The notes beneath the pieces are model-generated. The model was not told the origin of the DNA. It worked only from the letters and a program-made list of their open reading frames with translations, and ran no database searches. Below, one piece after another: positions 46,844 through 53,607 of a DNA stretch of 64,000 nt. This DNA is from Alishewanella longhuensis. GTDB taxonomy: Bacteria > Pseudomonadota > Gammaproteobacteria > Enterobacterales > Alteromonadaceae. How positions within the stretch are numbered: position 1 is the stretch's first letter; each line of letters starts with the position of its first letter. The DNA is taken from the NCBI RefSeq assembly GCF_014653435.1, contig NZ_BNAO01000001.1, forward strand, positions 653,521-717,520, written 5' to 3'. The position numbers and the translations under genes are program-made.

Positions 46844-47344
46844 GTGCCGAGTTACAGTGAAGAGCGTAAGCAGCAGATTTTAAATAAGTTACTGCCTCCT
46901 TCGAATATGACCGTAGCAGAAGTATCAAGAATCGAAGGGATTGGGCTGCAAACTTTGTATAATTGGCGGGATAAAGCCAAACAACAAGGTCGTCCTGTGC
47001 CCGGAAGTAAACCAACCTCAGAACATTGGTCAGCAGAAGCTAAGTTTGCCACTGTGCTTGAAACTGCCAGTTTAAATGAAGCTGAATTGAGCGAGTATTG
47101 TCGCGCAAAAGGCCTGTTTGTTGATCAGGTAAAAGCCTGGAAAGCCGATGCACTCCGAGGGTTTATGAGCTCCCGCGAGCAGGAATTGGAGGCTAAGCGA
47201 CAGCGCCAGGCCGACCATAAAGAAATCAAACAGTTAAAAGGCGAACTGAGGCGCAAAGAAAAAGCGTTGGCTGAAACCGCAGCATTGTTGGTGCTCAGAA
47301 AAAAGTTAAATGCGCTCTGGGAGAACGACAACGAGGACGATTGA
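46844..47344 (+). CDS. IS3-family transposase OrfA
   Basis: A 166-aa protein with an N-terminal helix-turn-helix (NMTVAEVSRIEGIGLQTLYNWRDKAKQQG) and a C-terminal coiled coil rich in Lys/Glu/Leu (EIKQLKGELRRKEKALAETAALL). The latter is the leucine-zipper-like region of IS3 OrfA proteins, which bind the IS ends. The start is GTG 46844. The stop overlaps the OrfB TTG by four bases, allowing coupling or frameshifting into a fused transposase. Confidence 0.85.
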   Translation: MPSYSEERKQQILNKLLPPSNMTVAEVSRIEGIGLQTLYNWRDKAKQQGRPVPGSKPTSEHWSAEAKFATVLETASLNEAELSEYCRAKGLFVDQVKAWKADALRGFMSSREQELEAKRQRQADHKEIKQLKGELRRKEKALAETAALLVLRKKLNALWENDNEDD

Positions 47345-48405
47345 CCTTGGTCTCAGAGCGCACTGAATGTGTGAACTTGATACAGGAAGCGAACCTGGCT
47401 GGAGCGAGACTTCCTCTGGCCTGCGAAGAAGCTAGCATTACATTGCGCACCTATCGGCGCTGGTATCGGGATGGCAAGATCACCGCTGATCAAAGGCCGG
47501 ATGCGGTTCGTCCACCGCCCTCGAATAAGCTGACGGAAGCTGAACAAGCGAAGATTATCGAGGTGTGTAATTGGCCAAAGTTTGCTAGCTTGCCGCCATC
47601 GCAAATTGTCCCAACCCTGTTGGATGAAGATGAATATTATGGTTCTGAATCAACATTTTATCGGGTACTAAAAGCTTTTGGCCAGCTGCATCATCGTGGT
47701 CGAAGCTTAGCGCCAAAGGGCTTTGCACTGCCAACGACATTTACCGCAACAGGGCCAGGCCAGGTTTTTTGCTGGGATATTACCTATTTACCGAGTACGG
47801 TTCGTGGGCAGTTTTACTACCTGTATATGCTAGAGGATTTGTTCAGTCGGAAAATCGTGGGCTGTGAAGTGTTTGAACAGGAAAGTGGAGAAAACGCAGC
47901 AAAGCTGCTTGAGCAAACGCTTATCCGGGAAAAGTGCTTACACAGTGGTGTGGTACTGCATTCAGACAACGGTGCGCCAATGAAATCGCAAACCATGCGG
48001 ATGAAAGCGTATGAGCTTGGTGTGACGACATCGTACAGCAGGCCACGGGTGAGCAACGATAATCCGTTTGCAGAGTCACTGTTCCGAACCTGCAAATATC
48101 GGCCGGACTGGCCATCAGCAGGCTTTAAAAGCCTTGATGAAGCAAGGGGATGGGTACTGAAGTTTACGCGGTGGTACAACTACGAGCATAAGCACAGTAA
48201 GTTGCGGTTCGTCACGCCACATCAGCGCCATACAGGGCAGGATGTTGCGATACTGGCCCAACGCAAAGAACGAATTGAAGCCGCAAAAGCAGCTAACCCA
48301 AGTCGTTGGGGAAACCGCGAGGTTAGGAACGGCACACCAGTGGGACCGACAACGCTGAATCCTGAAAAACAGCAGACTAAACAGATAGAAAAACAGGTCG
48401 CTTAA
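47341..48405 (+). CDS. IS3-family transposase OrfB (DDE integrase)
   Basis: A 354-aa rve-type transposase. The DDE triad is FCWDITYLP, VVLHSDNGAPMK and NPFAESLFRTCKYRP, in order and with usual spacing. The N-terminus has an HTH-like region (ASITLRTYRRWYRDG). It starts with TTG 47341 inside the OrfA stop. Both ORFs are intact, so the copy may still be active. Confidence 0.88.
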   Translation: MTLVSERTECVNLIQEANLAGARLPLACEEASITLRTYRRWYRDGKITADQRPDAVRPPPSNKLTEAEQAKIIEVCNWPKFASLPPSQIVPTLLDEDEYYGSESTFYRVLKAFGQLHHRGRSLAPKGFALPTTFTATGPGQVFCWDITYLPSTVRGQFYYLYMLEDLFSRKIVGCEVFEQESGENAAKLLEQTLIREKCLHSGVVLHSDNGAPMKSQTMRMKAYELGVTTSYSRPRVSNDNPFAESLFRTCKYRPDWPSAGFKSLDEARGWVLKFTRWYNYEHKHSKLRFVTPHQRHTGQDVAILAQRKERIEAAKAANPSRWGNREVRNGTPVGPTTLNPEKQQTKQIEKQVA

Positions 48406-48509
48406 AACGGTCAATGGTGACAACTAGCTTGAAAAACGCCGATTTGTTTCTCTTCTTATTCGTATATTTTTTACTCAGATTAAACATACTATAGCAAAAG
48501 CGTCTGCAG

Positions 48510-48529
48510 AAATTTGGCATGCCAAATTT
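48510..48529. repeat. 20-bp perfect palindrome downstream of the IS
   Basis: AAATTTGGCA joined to TGCCAAATTT, a perfect 20-bp palindrome with TTTTC after it on the plus strand. It could be a terminator at the end of the IS region or a protein-binding site. Confidence 0.5.
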
Positions 48530-48556
48530 TCTTGTTGATACGTAATTGACGGGTGT

Positions 48557-48581
48557 GAAAAAGACTCTGAAGCCAGAGTCT
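48557..48581 (-). terminator. Terminator of the 40-aa gene
   Basis: On the minus strand: AGACTCTG, loop GCTT, CAGAGTCT, then TTTTC. It lies 12 bases downstream of the stop at 48594. Confidence 0.75.
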
Positions 48582-48593
48582 AAAATGTTGTTT

Positions 48594-48716
48594 CTATTTT
48601 TTATGTTCGTGAGGTTTTAAATCAGGGTGTTTGGGTTGATTCTCTGGCGTCACACGGCGTCGTTTATCCGGTGTGCCGTCATCCTTTTTTGGCTTTGGTC
48701 CTGGTTTGATACTCAT
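48594..48716 (-). CDS. 40-aa basic small protein (orphan)
   Basis: The ORF starts at ATG 48716 with GAGGAG upstream and ends at TAG 48594-48596. The peptide is Lys/Pro-rich (MSIKPGPKPKKDDGTPDKRRR, then VTPENQPKHPDLKPHEHKK) with no hydrophobic segment, so it is probably disordered and cationic. It has a good promoter (-35 at 48786-48791, -10 at 48764-48769) and a hairpin terminator, forming a complete tiny transcription unit. No family is recognised. The His/Lys/Asp-rich tail could bind nucleic acid or metal. Confidence 0.65.
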   Translation of the reverse strand: MSIKPGPKPKKDDGTPDKRRRVTPENQPKHPDLKPHEHKK

Positions 48717-48763
48717 AGTGGCTAGCTCCTCAAAACATAATTAATTTACCTATTACCAGTACA

Positions 48764-48791
48764 TATATAGTCGATAAGTTTGTAATTGCAA
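48764..48791 (-). promoter_or_regulatory. Promoter of the 40-aa gene
   Basis: On the minus strand TTGCAA, a 16-base spacer and TATATA, about 50 bases before the ATG at 48716. Confidence 0.55.
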
Positions 48792-48910
48792 GGTCTAAAG
48801 TAACTTGATTATGATCTGAATACTTGTCACGATTTGCTCAAAAAAAAGCTCGGGAAAGTTCACCCTACCTTTTTCCAGCGGAATGTATTGCAAATCGATT
48901 AATATATTTT

Positions 48911-49123
48911 AGACAGCGCATGCCGCGATTCGTCACCGATAGTGTCGGCCCACACCTGGGTGCTGAAATAGAGCTATGGTGCATCTGGGAACGACCCAGG
49001 AGGCGCGTAATCCATCAGACGTTAGGGTTTATCGTCTGTAGTCTTCGAGGATAGTCGTGTGGTCCCCACACGCGCAGCTCATGAAATTGAGCTGTTCTTC
49101 TTAAGAACTGGCATGCGCTGTCT
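48911..49123. mobile_element. 213-bp MITE-like element with 14-bp terminal inverted repeats
   Basis: AGACAGCGCATGCC at 48911-48924 and its exact complement at 49110-49123. The interior has several hairpins: CTGGG-AACGA-CCCAG, GTGTGG/CCACAC and CAGCTCA-TGAAAT-TGAGCTG. It has no credible ORF. Flanking T-runs could be a short target duplication. It sits 6 bases beyond the end of the Abi_2 gene. No transposase with these ends is in the window. It could instead be a structured RNA gene. Confidence 0.65.
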
Positions 49124-49129
49124 TTTAAA

Positions 49130-50095
49130 TCAGAAGAAAATAGTTTCTTTTTCCCACTCTTGTGGAAAACCCATGGAAGCATGGAACTGAAATACTGACG
49201 GGTATTGTTGAAATAATGAGGCCAATATTGGACCGAGTTTTTCAGTGTATCCCAGATTGGTATATAAATGTTGGAGTGCAGCTATTGCTGTATATAGCCG
49301 ATTAAGTTGTTCGATTTCTCTGGTATCTTCTTTATGCTTGGTTTTAATGAGTGGTATATCGGGCGATAAGATACTTTTTATAGCTGTCGGGGACTTTAGA
49401 TTGCGGTTAAAAAGCCGCATATGGTGCCCACAATGGTTCCGAACTTCCTGAAGAGTGGCCATCCATGACGCTAATGATTTAAATTTCTGAACACCTAAAG
49501 TTTTTGCATACCTGTTTAATTTAAGAGCTTGGATCGATTCCTCAGTCACTCCCGCCATTAATTTGGTGAGATTGCCGAATGTCATTAATTCAATTGCGAC
49601 CCACCCCGGAGGTAAATCTCTGTAAAATGGGCAATACTCATTAAAATACTTGTTGCGGAAATGCTCAGCAAATAGCTCCTTTGATTCGACAAACATATTT
49701 CGAACGTTATTAACTGTTCTGATATGGCTATCGCTATTTTCAAAGAGTGACGTGTCCAGATACCAGAAAAGGTTTTGAGTTTTAGTAGTCATCCATTGTT
49801 CAAAGGAGCTCCTTACACCAATTTCAACAGAAGCAATAATTCGAAATACTTCAGAGCGTAGTTTGCTGTCGAACATATAGATGTCATGAGCTGCTTCAAA
49901 AGTAGCTCCAGGGTAGAATCTCTTATCGGCTTGTTGAAATGGGATTAGATATGCTTTAAATCTGTAATAACTACATTTCTCAAGAATGTCTTCAGCAAAA
50001 CGTCGATTAGCTATCGTCAGTCCTTGCTCCAGAAGTTTATCGCAAAGCTCTGAGCTACTTCTGTGAGGTTTTCGGTAAGCTACTAATTCTGCCAA
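49130..50095 (-). CDS. Abi_2 (AbiD/AbiF-type) HEPN abortive-infection protein
   Basis: A 321-aa Abi_2 protein. Conserved blocks are LLEQGLTIANRRFAEDILEKCSYYRFKAYLIPF, the IYMFDSKLRSEVFRIIASVEIGVRSSFEQ helix and RNHCGHHMRLFNR near residue 219. The last matches the RxxxxH catalytic pattern of HEPN RNases. Abi_2 proteins limit phage spread by RNA cleavage; some are held in check by a small RNA encoded just upstream. The start is TTG 50095, with AAAGGA about ten bases upstream. Its AT-rich composition suggests transfer. Confidence 0.88.
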   Translation of the reverse strand: MAELVAYRKPHRSSSELCDKLLEQGLTIANRRFAEDILEKCSYYRFKAYLIPFQQADKRFYPGATFEAAHDIYMFDSKLRSEVFRIIASVEIGVRSSFEQWMTTKTQNLFWYLDTSLFENSDSHIRTVNNVRNMFVESKELFAEHFRNKYFNEYCPFYRDLPPGWVAIELMTFGNLTKLMAGVTEESIQALKLNRYAKTLGVQKFKSLASWMATLQEVRNHCGHHMRLFNRNLKSPTAIKSILSPDIPLIKTKHKEDTREIEQLNRLYTAIAALQHLYTNLGYTEKLGPILASLFQQYPSVFQFHASMGFPQEWEKETIFF

Positions 50096-50119
50096 AAGAT
50101 AAATTCCTTTAATTAAGGC

Positions 50120-50171
50120 AAAAAAAAGGCCTCCACTCTTACGAACCTAAGTTCAGGAGGAAGCCGTTGTT
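50120..50171 (-). ncRNA. Candidate AbiF-type antitoxin RNA upstream of the Abi_2 gene
   Basis: Read on the minus strand from about 50171: after AACGGCTT, CCTCC pairs with GGAGG, enclosing GAAC-TTAG-GTTC, a GTAAGAGT single strand and then eight T (50127-50120). This makes a compact RNA of about 52 nt ended by its own terminator, 25 bases before the Abi_2 start. A near-consensus promoter precedes it. Small structured RNAs in this position are known for AbiF genes. The RNA is an inference from sequence; the start could differ by a few bases. Confidence 0.7.
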
Positions 50172-50177
50172 ACCAAT

Positions 50178-50206
50178 AATATATAAGTTACAGACTGATT
50201 CGTCAA
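50178..50206 (-). promoter_or_regulatory. Promoter of the Abi-associated RNA
   Basis: On the minus strand TTGACG (50206-50201), a 17-base spacer and TATATT (50183-50178). The spacer holds AAGTTACAG, whose inverted copy lies at 50222-50230. Confidence 0.75.
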
Positions 50207-50230
50207 CCATTGTTTTAATGGCTGTAACTT
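50185..50230. repeat. 9-bp inverted repeat around the Abi RNA promoter
   Basis: AAGTTACAG at 50185-50193 and CTGTAACTT at 50222-50230. Between them is a CCATT-GTTTT-AATGG hairpin (50207-50221). The left arm lies in the promoter spacer, so a bound protein could block the RNA promoter. Confidence 0.45.
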
Positions 50231-50378
50231 TAATGAGCTTACAAGCTAGAACTTCTAGGTTTAGTTAAGTTCTGAGTGGTGAATTGCAGTACTGACGGTA
50301 AAATTCTACAATGCAGTAGCACAGAGGTAGCACCGAGCTATTTTCAGGAAGTAGGGTAAAACAACAAGCCTTTAAAAA

Positions 50379-50423
50379 TGGTGGCCCCAGCTGGACTCGA
50401 ACCAGCGACCGATCGATTATGAG
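50379..50423 (-). pseudogene. 3' half of the disrupted tRNA-Ile(CAT), with CCA (attL side)
   Basis: Minus strand from the anticodon loop CTCATAAT through the T arm (TTCGAGT loop), acceptor strand TGGGGCC, A and CCA. It is identical over 45 bases to the matching part of the intact copy at 63740-63784 and diverges immediately after base 50423. The 5' half is 13.4 kb away at 63869-63908. Confidence 0.85.
50416..50423. other. attL core repeat
   Basis: ATTATGAG, the tRNA-Ile anticodon loop on the plus strand. It is repeated at 63869-63876 and within the intact tRNA at 63777-63784. Confidence 0.75.
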
Positions 50424-50471
50424 ACTCCGCTTGCAAGCAAATACCACCGCATTTTCTGCGCTTTAACCACC

Positions 50472-50482
50472 ATGTTGGTTCA
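50472..50482 (-). other. Putative integrase arm site, left
   Basis: ATGTTGGTTCA on the plus strand; the inverted copy TGAACCAACAT lies at the right end near 63831-63841, inside the short spacer between the intact tRNA and the right boundary. Confidence 0.45.
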
Positions 50483-50487
50483 CTACC

Positions 50488-50535
50488 TTACCAGTTTCGT
50501 TACCAGTGTAACGTTATACTGGTAACGTATTACCA
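50488..50535. repeat. TTACCAGT repeat cluster with 30-bp palindrome
   Basis: TTACCAGT is found at 50488-50495 and 50500-50507, the inverse ACTGGTAA at 50518-50525 and a partial TTACCA at 50530-50535. The stretch 50498-50527 is palindromic with perfect 10-bp arms (CGTTACCAGT, ACTGGTAACG) and a nearly symmetric centre. The position, 75-110 bases inside the left end, fits arm-type recombinase or excision-factor sites. Confidence 0.55.
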
Positions 50536-51080
50536 TGGCTTTGCTCATCTCCCCATTAGCTACCAATGTGGTTGCTCTCAACTCTTACCACCACGCTGAA
50601 TCATAAATTAAACGCCTTTAACAAAATGGTTTCTTTTGTATCACTCTGTTTAATATCGAATCTCCCTATCAGTAACCGAATTGGCCGCCATTCGCAGTAA
50701 TTGATTAAAAAACAACCTTCAAAATATTGTTTGAAGATTTGAGTCTAACTACATTTTCAACATCGGCTAATTAATTGATTTTTTTAGCTATTGGCATCAT
50801 CACCATTTCAGTATATTTTTTTTCAATGTTTGAAATGGTTGTTTGATTTCAAATTTCCATCACATTATTCAATAGGTTACGTGGTTTTTTATTGAGATCT
50901 CTTTTTTTTAATGTTTAAATTTTTAACGGGTTCAGTGCTTTTATCGAGAGTAATTTAGGTTTTTCGTTTGTTGGAAGCTACGCATCACTGCAATCAGTGA
51001 TTTTTTTAGTAACACGCAATCGTGTGGATTTTACGCCCGATTGTTTTTTAAAAATTAACTTTAGTTATAAGGAGTCTCCT
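50536..51080. other. AT-rich non-coding region with inverted repeats and a terminator
   Basis: No ORF is convincing here. It contains CTTCAAA-ATATTG-TTTGAAG (50717-50736), TTTGAAAT-GGTTGTTTG-ATTTCAAA (50829-50853) and a strong plus-strand terminator at 50984-51007. The repeated TTTGAA/TTCAAA arms suggest a binding-site array or replication region. The terminator implies a plus-strand transcript from this region that codes for nothing visible. Confidence 0.5.
50984..51007 (+). terminator. Rho-independent terminator with no upstream gene
   Basis: ATCACTG, loop CAAT, CAGTGAT and then six T. It is perfect in form. It lies 74 bases before the start of the gene at 51081, so it may also act as an attenuator for that gene. 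Confidence 0.7.
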
Positions 51081-52076
51081 ATGACCAAAAATACTTGTTT
51101 CAATTCCAACACGAAAGCCAACATTAATACTATCGCTCATGCGATAAATACCGAAACTCATGCAGCAAATTCCATCGACGATGAGCCCAAGTTGGTTACT
51201 GTTAATCCACTCTTGCATAGAGAAGATATCGATATATTTGATCAGGTTCTAATGGGGGCTAAGCAGTACTACGAAATGCTAAAGTATCATCTAGAAGATA
51301 GGCTTGAAGCCAAAATGCCTGATTTTTTAGATTCAAAAATATACGCTCACCTTTTCACGATTAAAGATTACGTTTTATACGGAAAACGGCCTGTTGGCTG
51401 GTTTGGTGATGACTTCAGCTTTTCGGTTGAAGAATCCGTGATTCACTCGCTTTATTCCATTTTTAAAGCCAATCTTGAAAATCTTAACTATCGGCATGCT
51501 GAACTCACCACGGCAGAGAGATATTTTTGTTGCTTTGTTCTATCAGCTTGGAGTCGCTTCAGGATTGATACGGGGTGGTTAGGTGAGTTTACCAATGAAA
51601 ATTTTGATGATGTAGATGATGTCTACTATACACAAGCTGACCTTGCATCACTCATAGGTGTAACCTGTGTTCAGTTTGGTCGTCTTATTGAAAAAATTGA
51701 TCCGTGGCTCGATGACGATAATGTGATATCAGAGTTGATTGACGAAAATGGTGACAGATTGATTGACTGTATAAACAGAATAGCAAAACCTGCTCAGGTA
51801 ATTAATGGAACTCGCAATTCAACGTTACCAATGTCAGCAGTCATTGAGATTCATTGGAAAGAAAAGTTTCGCAGAACATTTTCTCTGGACGATTTTCGCG
51901 ATAGTCCTGAAGAAATCCCATATGCTTATTCTGTTCTGTCGCAATACAAAGAACTTGCGGGGTACAGCATGTACAGAAACAAACATACCAAAATTAAAAA
52001 CGTTTACCCGCGAAAAAATGCGTTGTGTTTGCTAAATCTGCTCGCTGTTAAAGGCTACTACACCCCGACGCACTAA
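51081..52076 (+). CDS. Hypothetical acidic protein of the element
   Basis: A 331-aa protein from ATG 51081, which follows ATAAGGAGTCTCCT; the frame is open 84 bases further back but passes through the leader hairpins. The first 45 residues are Asn/Thr/Ala-rich and likely disordered. The rest is rich in aromatic residues, Asp and Glu, with a DDVDDVYYTQADLASLIGVTCVQFGRL segment that may contain a helix-turn-helix. I recognise no family. It follows the repeat-rich leader and may be an element-specific regulator or replication factor, which is only a guess. Confidence 0.65.
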   Translation: MTKNTCFNSNTKANINTIAHAINTETHAANSIDDEPKLVTVNPLLHREDIDIFDQVLMGAKQYYEMLKYHLEDRLEAKMPDFLDSKIYAHLFTIKDYVLYGKRPVGWFGDDFSFSVEESVIHSLYSIFKANLENLNYRHAELTTAERYFCCFVLSAWSRFRIDTGWLGEFTNENFDDVDDVYYTQADLASLIGVTCVQFGRLIEKIDPWLDDDNVISELIDENGDRLIDCINRIAKPAQVINGTRNSTLPMSAVIEIHWKEKFRRTFSLDDFRDSPEEIPYAYSVLSQYKELAGYSMYRNKHTKIKNVYPRKNALCLLNLLAVKGYYTPTH

Positions 52077-52144
52077 CATAAGTGGCTTCAACTATCAATA
52101 GGTAGCGTGGGGGCAGTTGCTTCTTCGCGTTAAAATTGTCGGAA

Positions 52145-52194
52145 ATATAAACTCCTGTTCGTCACTTAAGACAAAACAAAACAGGAGTTTATAT
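52145..52194 (+). promoter_or_regulatory. 15-bp hairpin burying the ribosome-binding site of the 52196 gene
   Basis: The left arm, 52145-52159, and the right arm, 52180-52194, are perfectly complementary (ATATAAACTCCTGTT with AACAGGAGTTTATAT) around a 20-base loop. The right arm contains AGGAG and ends one base before the ATG at 52196. A transcript starting upstream would fold and block translation; one starting inside the hairpin would not. Confidence 0.75.
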
Positions 52195-52195
52195 A

Positions 52196-52870
52196 ATGAA
52201 CACAGTAACAGTAAAAACCACCCTCAACCAAATAACTTGCTTCATTAGGCTCTCGATGGACAATTTAATTGAGCTTACAAGTTTAAGGCATTCGATTGAG
52301 CTTCGGTATCCTGACGTACCAGGGGGTTCTGTTATAGAGCCCTTAATCCTGCATCATGATGATTACGAAAGCTTTGAAGATGCTCTCGCAGCTGATTTCA
52401 ATTTAATCAGTATCGATTCCGATACATGGGCTCGTACCGGTCTGGATGAGAGTCATAAACGTGGCTTTGCTGCTCATGTGATTGGTCTCTCTACGATCGA
52501 AAAAATCTGCAATGGTACATATGAAAGGTTCAGTAAGTTACTTAACGAAACCGATTTGGAGCAACGCATCACAGTTGCTATCACCATAGATAGTTTTAAT
52601 TACATCACGTTCGGTGTTAAATCACTTGATTCGTCTGCTACTAGCGAATTCAAGCCCAAATTTTCACCAGAATGCCCAAAATTAAAACCAGTAATTGCTG
52701 AAGCTCTTGGGGCTGAACACGGTAACTATCAAATTCATGAACCATTTAACTTGCCTTTGGATTTTAACTTAGAAAATGACGGCATTTACTGCGTCGTCTG
52801 TGATTATGTCACTGATCCAGCGACAGCTGGTATTGCCAAAAATGTCGTTGTAGCAAAACTACTGCACTAA
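52196..52870 (+). CDS. Hypothetical element protein under hairpin control
   Basis: A 224-aa protein, likely cytoplasmic, with no signal or membrane helix. Recognisable segments are LIELTSLRHSIELRYPDVPGGSVIEPLILHHDDYESFEDAL and the C-terminal GIYCVVCDYVTDPATAG. I recognise no family. Its ribosome-binding site lies in the 15-bp hairpin, and a terminator follows at 52942-52978, so it is a single-gene unit whose translation looks tightly controlled. That would suit a protein harmful when expressed from read-through. Confidence 0.65.
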   Translation: MNTVTVKTTLNQITCFIRLSMDNLIELTSLRHSIELRYPDVPGGSVIEPLILHHDDYESFEDALAADFNLISIDSDTWARTGLDESHKRGFAAHVIGLSTIEKICNGTYERFSKLLNETDLEQRITVAITIDSFNYITFGVKSLDSSATSEFKPKFSPECPKLKPVIAEALGAEHGNYQIHEPFNLPLDFNLENDGIYCVVCDYVTDPATAGIAKNVVVAKLLH

Positions 52871-52941
52871 TCCCATCAGATTTTGTACCTTTTTTGGTGT
52901 GATAATGCACCGATGCACACAGGTAAATCTCGATGATAAAT

Positions 52942-52978
52942 AAGGTAGATGTTAAAAGTTTAACAGCATCTACCTTTT
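52942..52978 (+). terminator. Terminator after the hairpin-controlled gene
   Basis: AAGGTAGATG pairs with CATCTACCTT across a 15-base loop containing TTAAA/TTTAA. TT continues after the stem into TTTT. Confidence 0.75.
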
Positions 52979-53100
52979 CACAGCTGCAGCAATGATTACG
53001 TTTTTATTTAATGGGTCCTCTTGCTGTTGCTTCCACAATTCAGATAACTCATGCACACCGTTAACGGTAGTGCGTTGGTTATTCTATTGTTTGATGGAAC

Positions 53101-53607
53101 ATGAACATGGTAGCAGCTACTACTACACGTAATGCCATGATTGACTGGTTATTGACCAATAACACCTGTTATCACCTTACTTTGACGTTTACGAGGTTTA
53201 CCCCTGAACCAGTATGCGTTTCCCGATTAAACAAGCTTATCAAGCAGCTGAACAGAGCGATTTATAAGCGACGTTTTAAACAAGGTTTATCGTATTTAAA
53301 TGGTTTTGCTGTGCAGGAATATACCACTGCAATGCAAACATACCACTTCCACATACTGATTGCTGACGATGACTGGTTACCCAAGCATGAAAGGTTTGAG
53401 CAGCTGTTAAACAAGCAGTTGGACTACCTGAAGCGCTACAACAGCCAGTACTACATAGCTCACTACTTACTACAAGACTACTACAACGACGGAACCAACA
53501 AGCTGGAATGGTACTTAACCAAGCAATTTGAGTTTGGTGGTAGCAGATCCAGTAACCGTGTTGGGTTGCTTTCTGACACATCAATCTATTTCGGAGATTT
53601 CAAATGA
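53101..53607 (+). CDS. HUH-type rolling-circle replication protein
   Basis: A 168-aa protein. HFH at residues 82-84 (in YHFHILIADDD) is the HUH metal motif. YLTKQ, with Tyr138, is the Y-motif that becomes linked to DNA. The N-terminal LTLTFTRF strand and the helix between the motifs fit a minimal Rep of inovirus or small-plasmid type. It would nick a double-strand origin to start rolling-circle replication or transfer. ATG 53107 is an alternative start. Its end overlaps the zinc-knuckle gene by four bases. Confidence 0.72.
   Translation: MNMVAATTTRNAMIDWLLTNNTCYHLTLTFTRFTPEPVCVSRLNKLIKQLNRAIYKRRFKQGLSYLNGFAVQEYTTAMQTYHFHILIADDDWLPKHERFEQLLNKQLDYLKRYNSQYYIAHYLLQDYYNDGTNKLEWYLTKQFEFGGSRSSNRVGLLSDTSIYFGDFK

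Larger units (their letters stand above)
46795..48426 (+). mobile_element. IS3-like insertion sequence
   Basis: About 1632 bp with matching ends: TAGTTGTCAC at 46795-46804 and its complement GTGACAACTA at 48417-48426. Similarity extends a few bases further inward (TA after the shared part). It contains two overlapping ORFs, an HTH OrfA and a DDE OrfB. I see no exact target duplication in the flanks. It interrupts the GlyGly-CTERM gene. Confidence 0.75.

Noticed and set aside
48824..49054. Plus-strand 76-aa ORF
   Set aside because: It runs across one end of the 213-bp repeat element and has no ribosome-binding site or family resemblance.
48980..49060. Integron attC site inside the 213-bp element
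   Set aside because: The GTTAGGG near 49020 does not meet the GTTRRRY core and no matching complementary core pair is present.
50265..50447. Minus-strand 60-aa ORF
   Set aside because: It crosses the 3' half of the split tRNA and the element boundary, so it is a chance frame.
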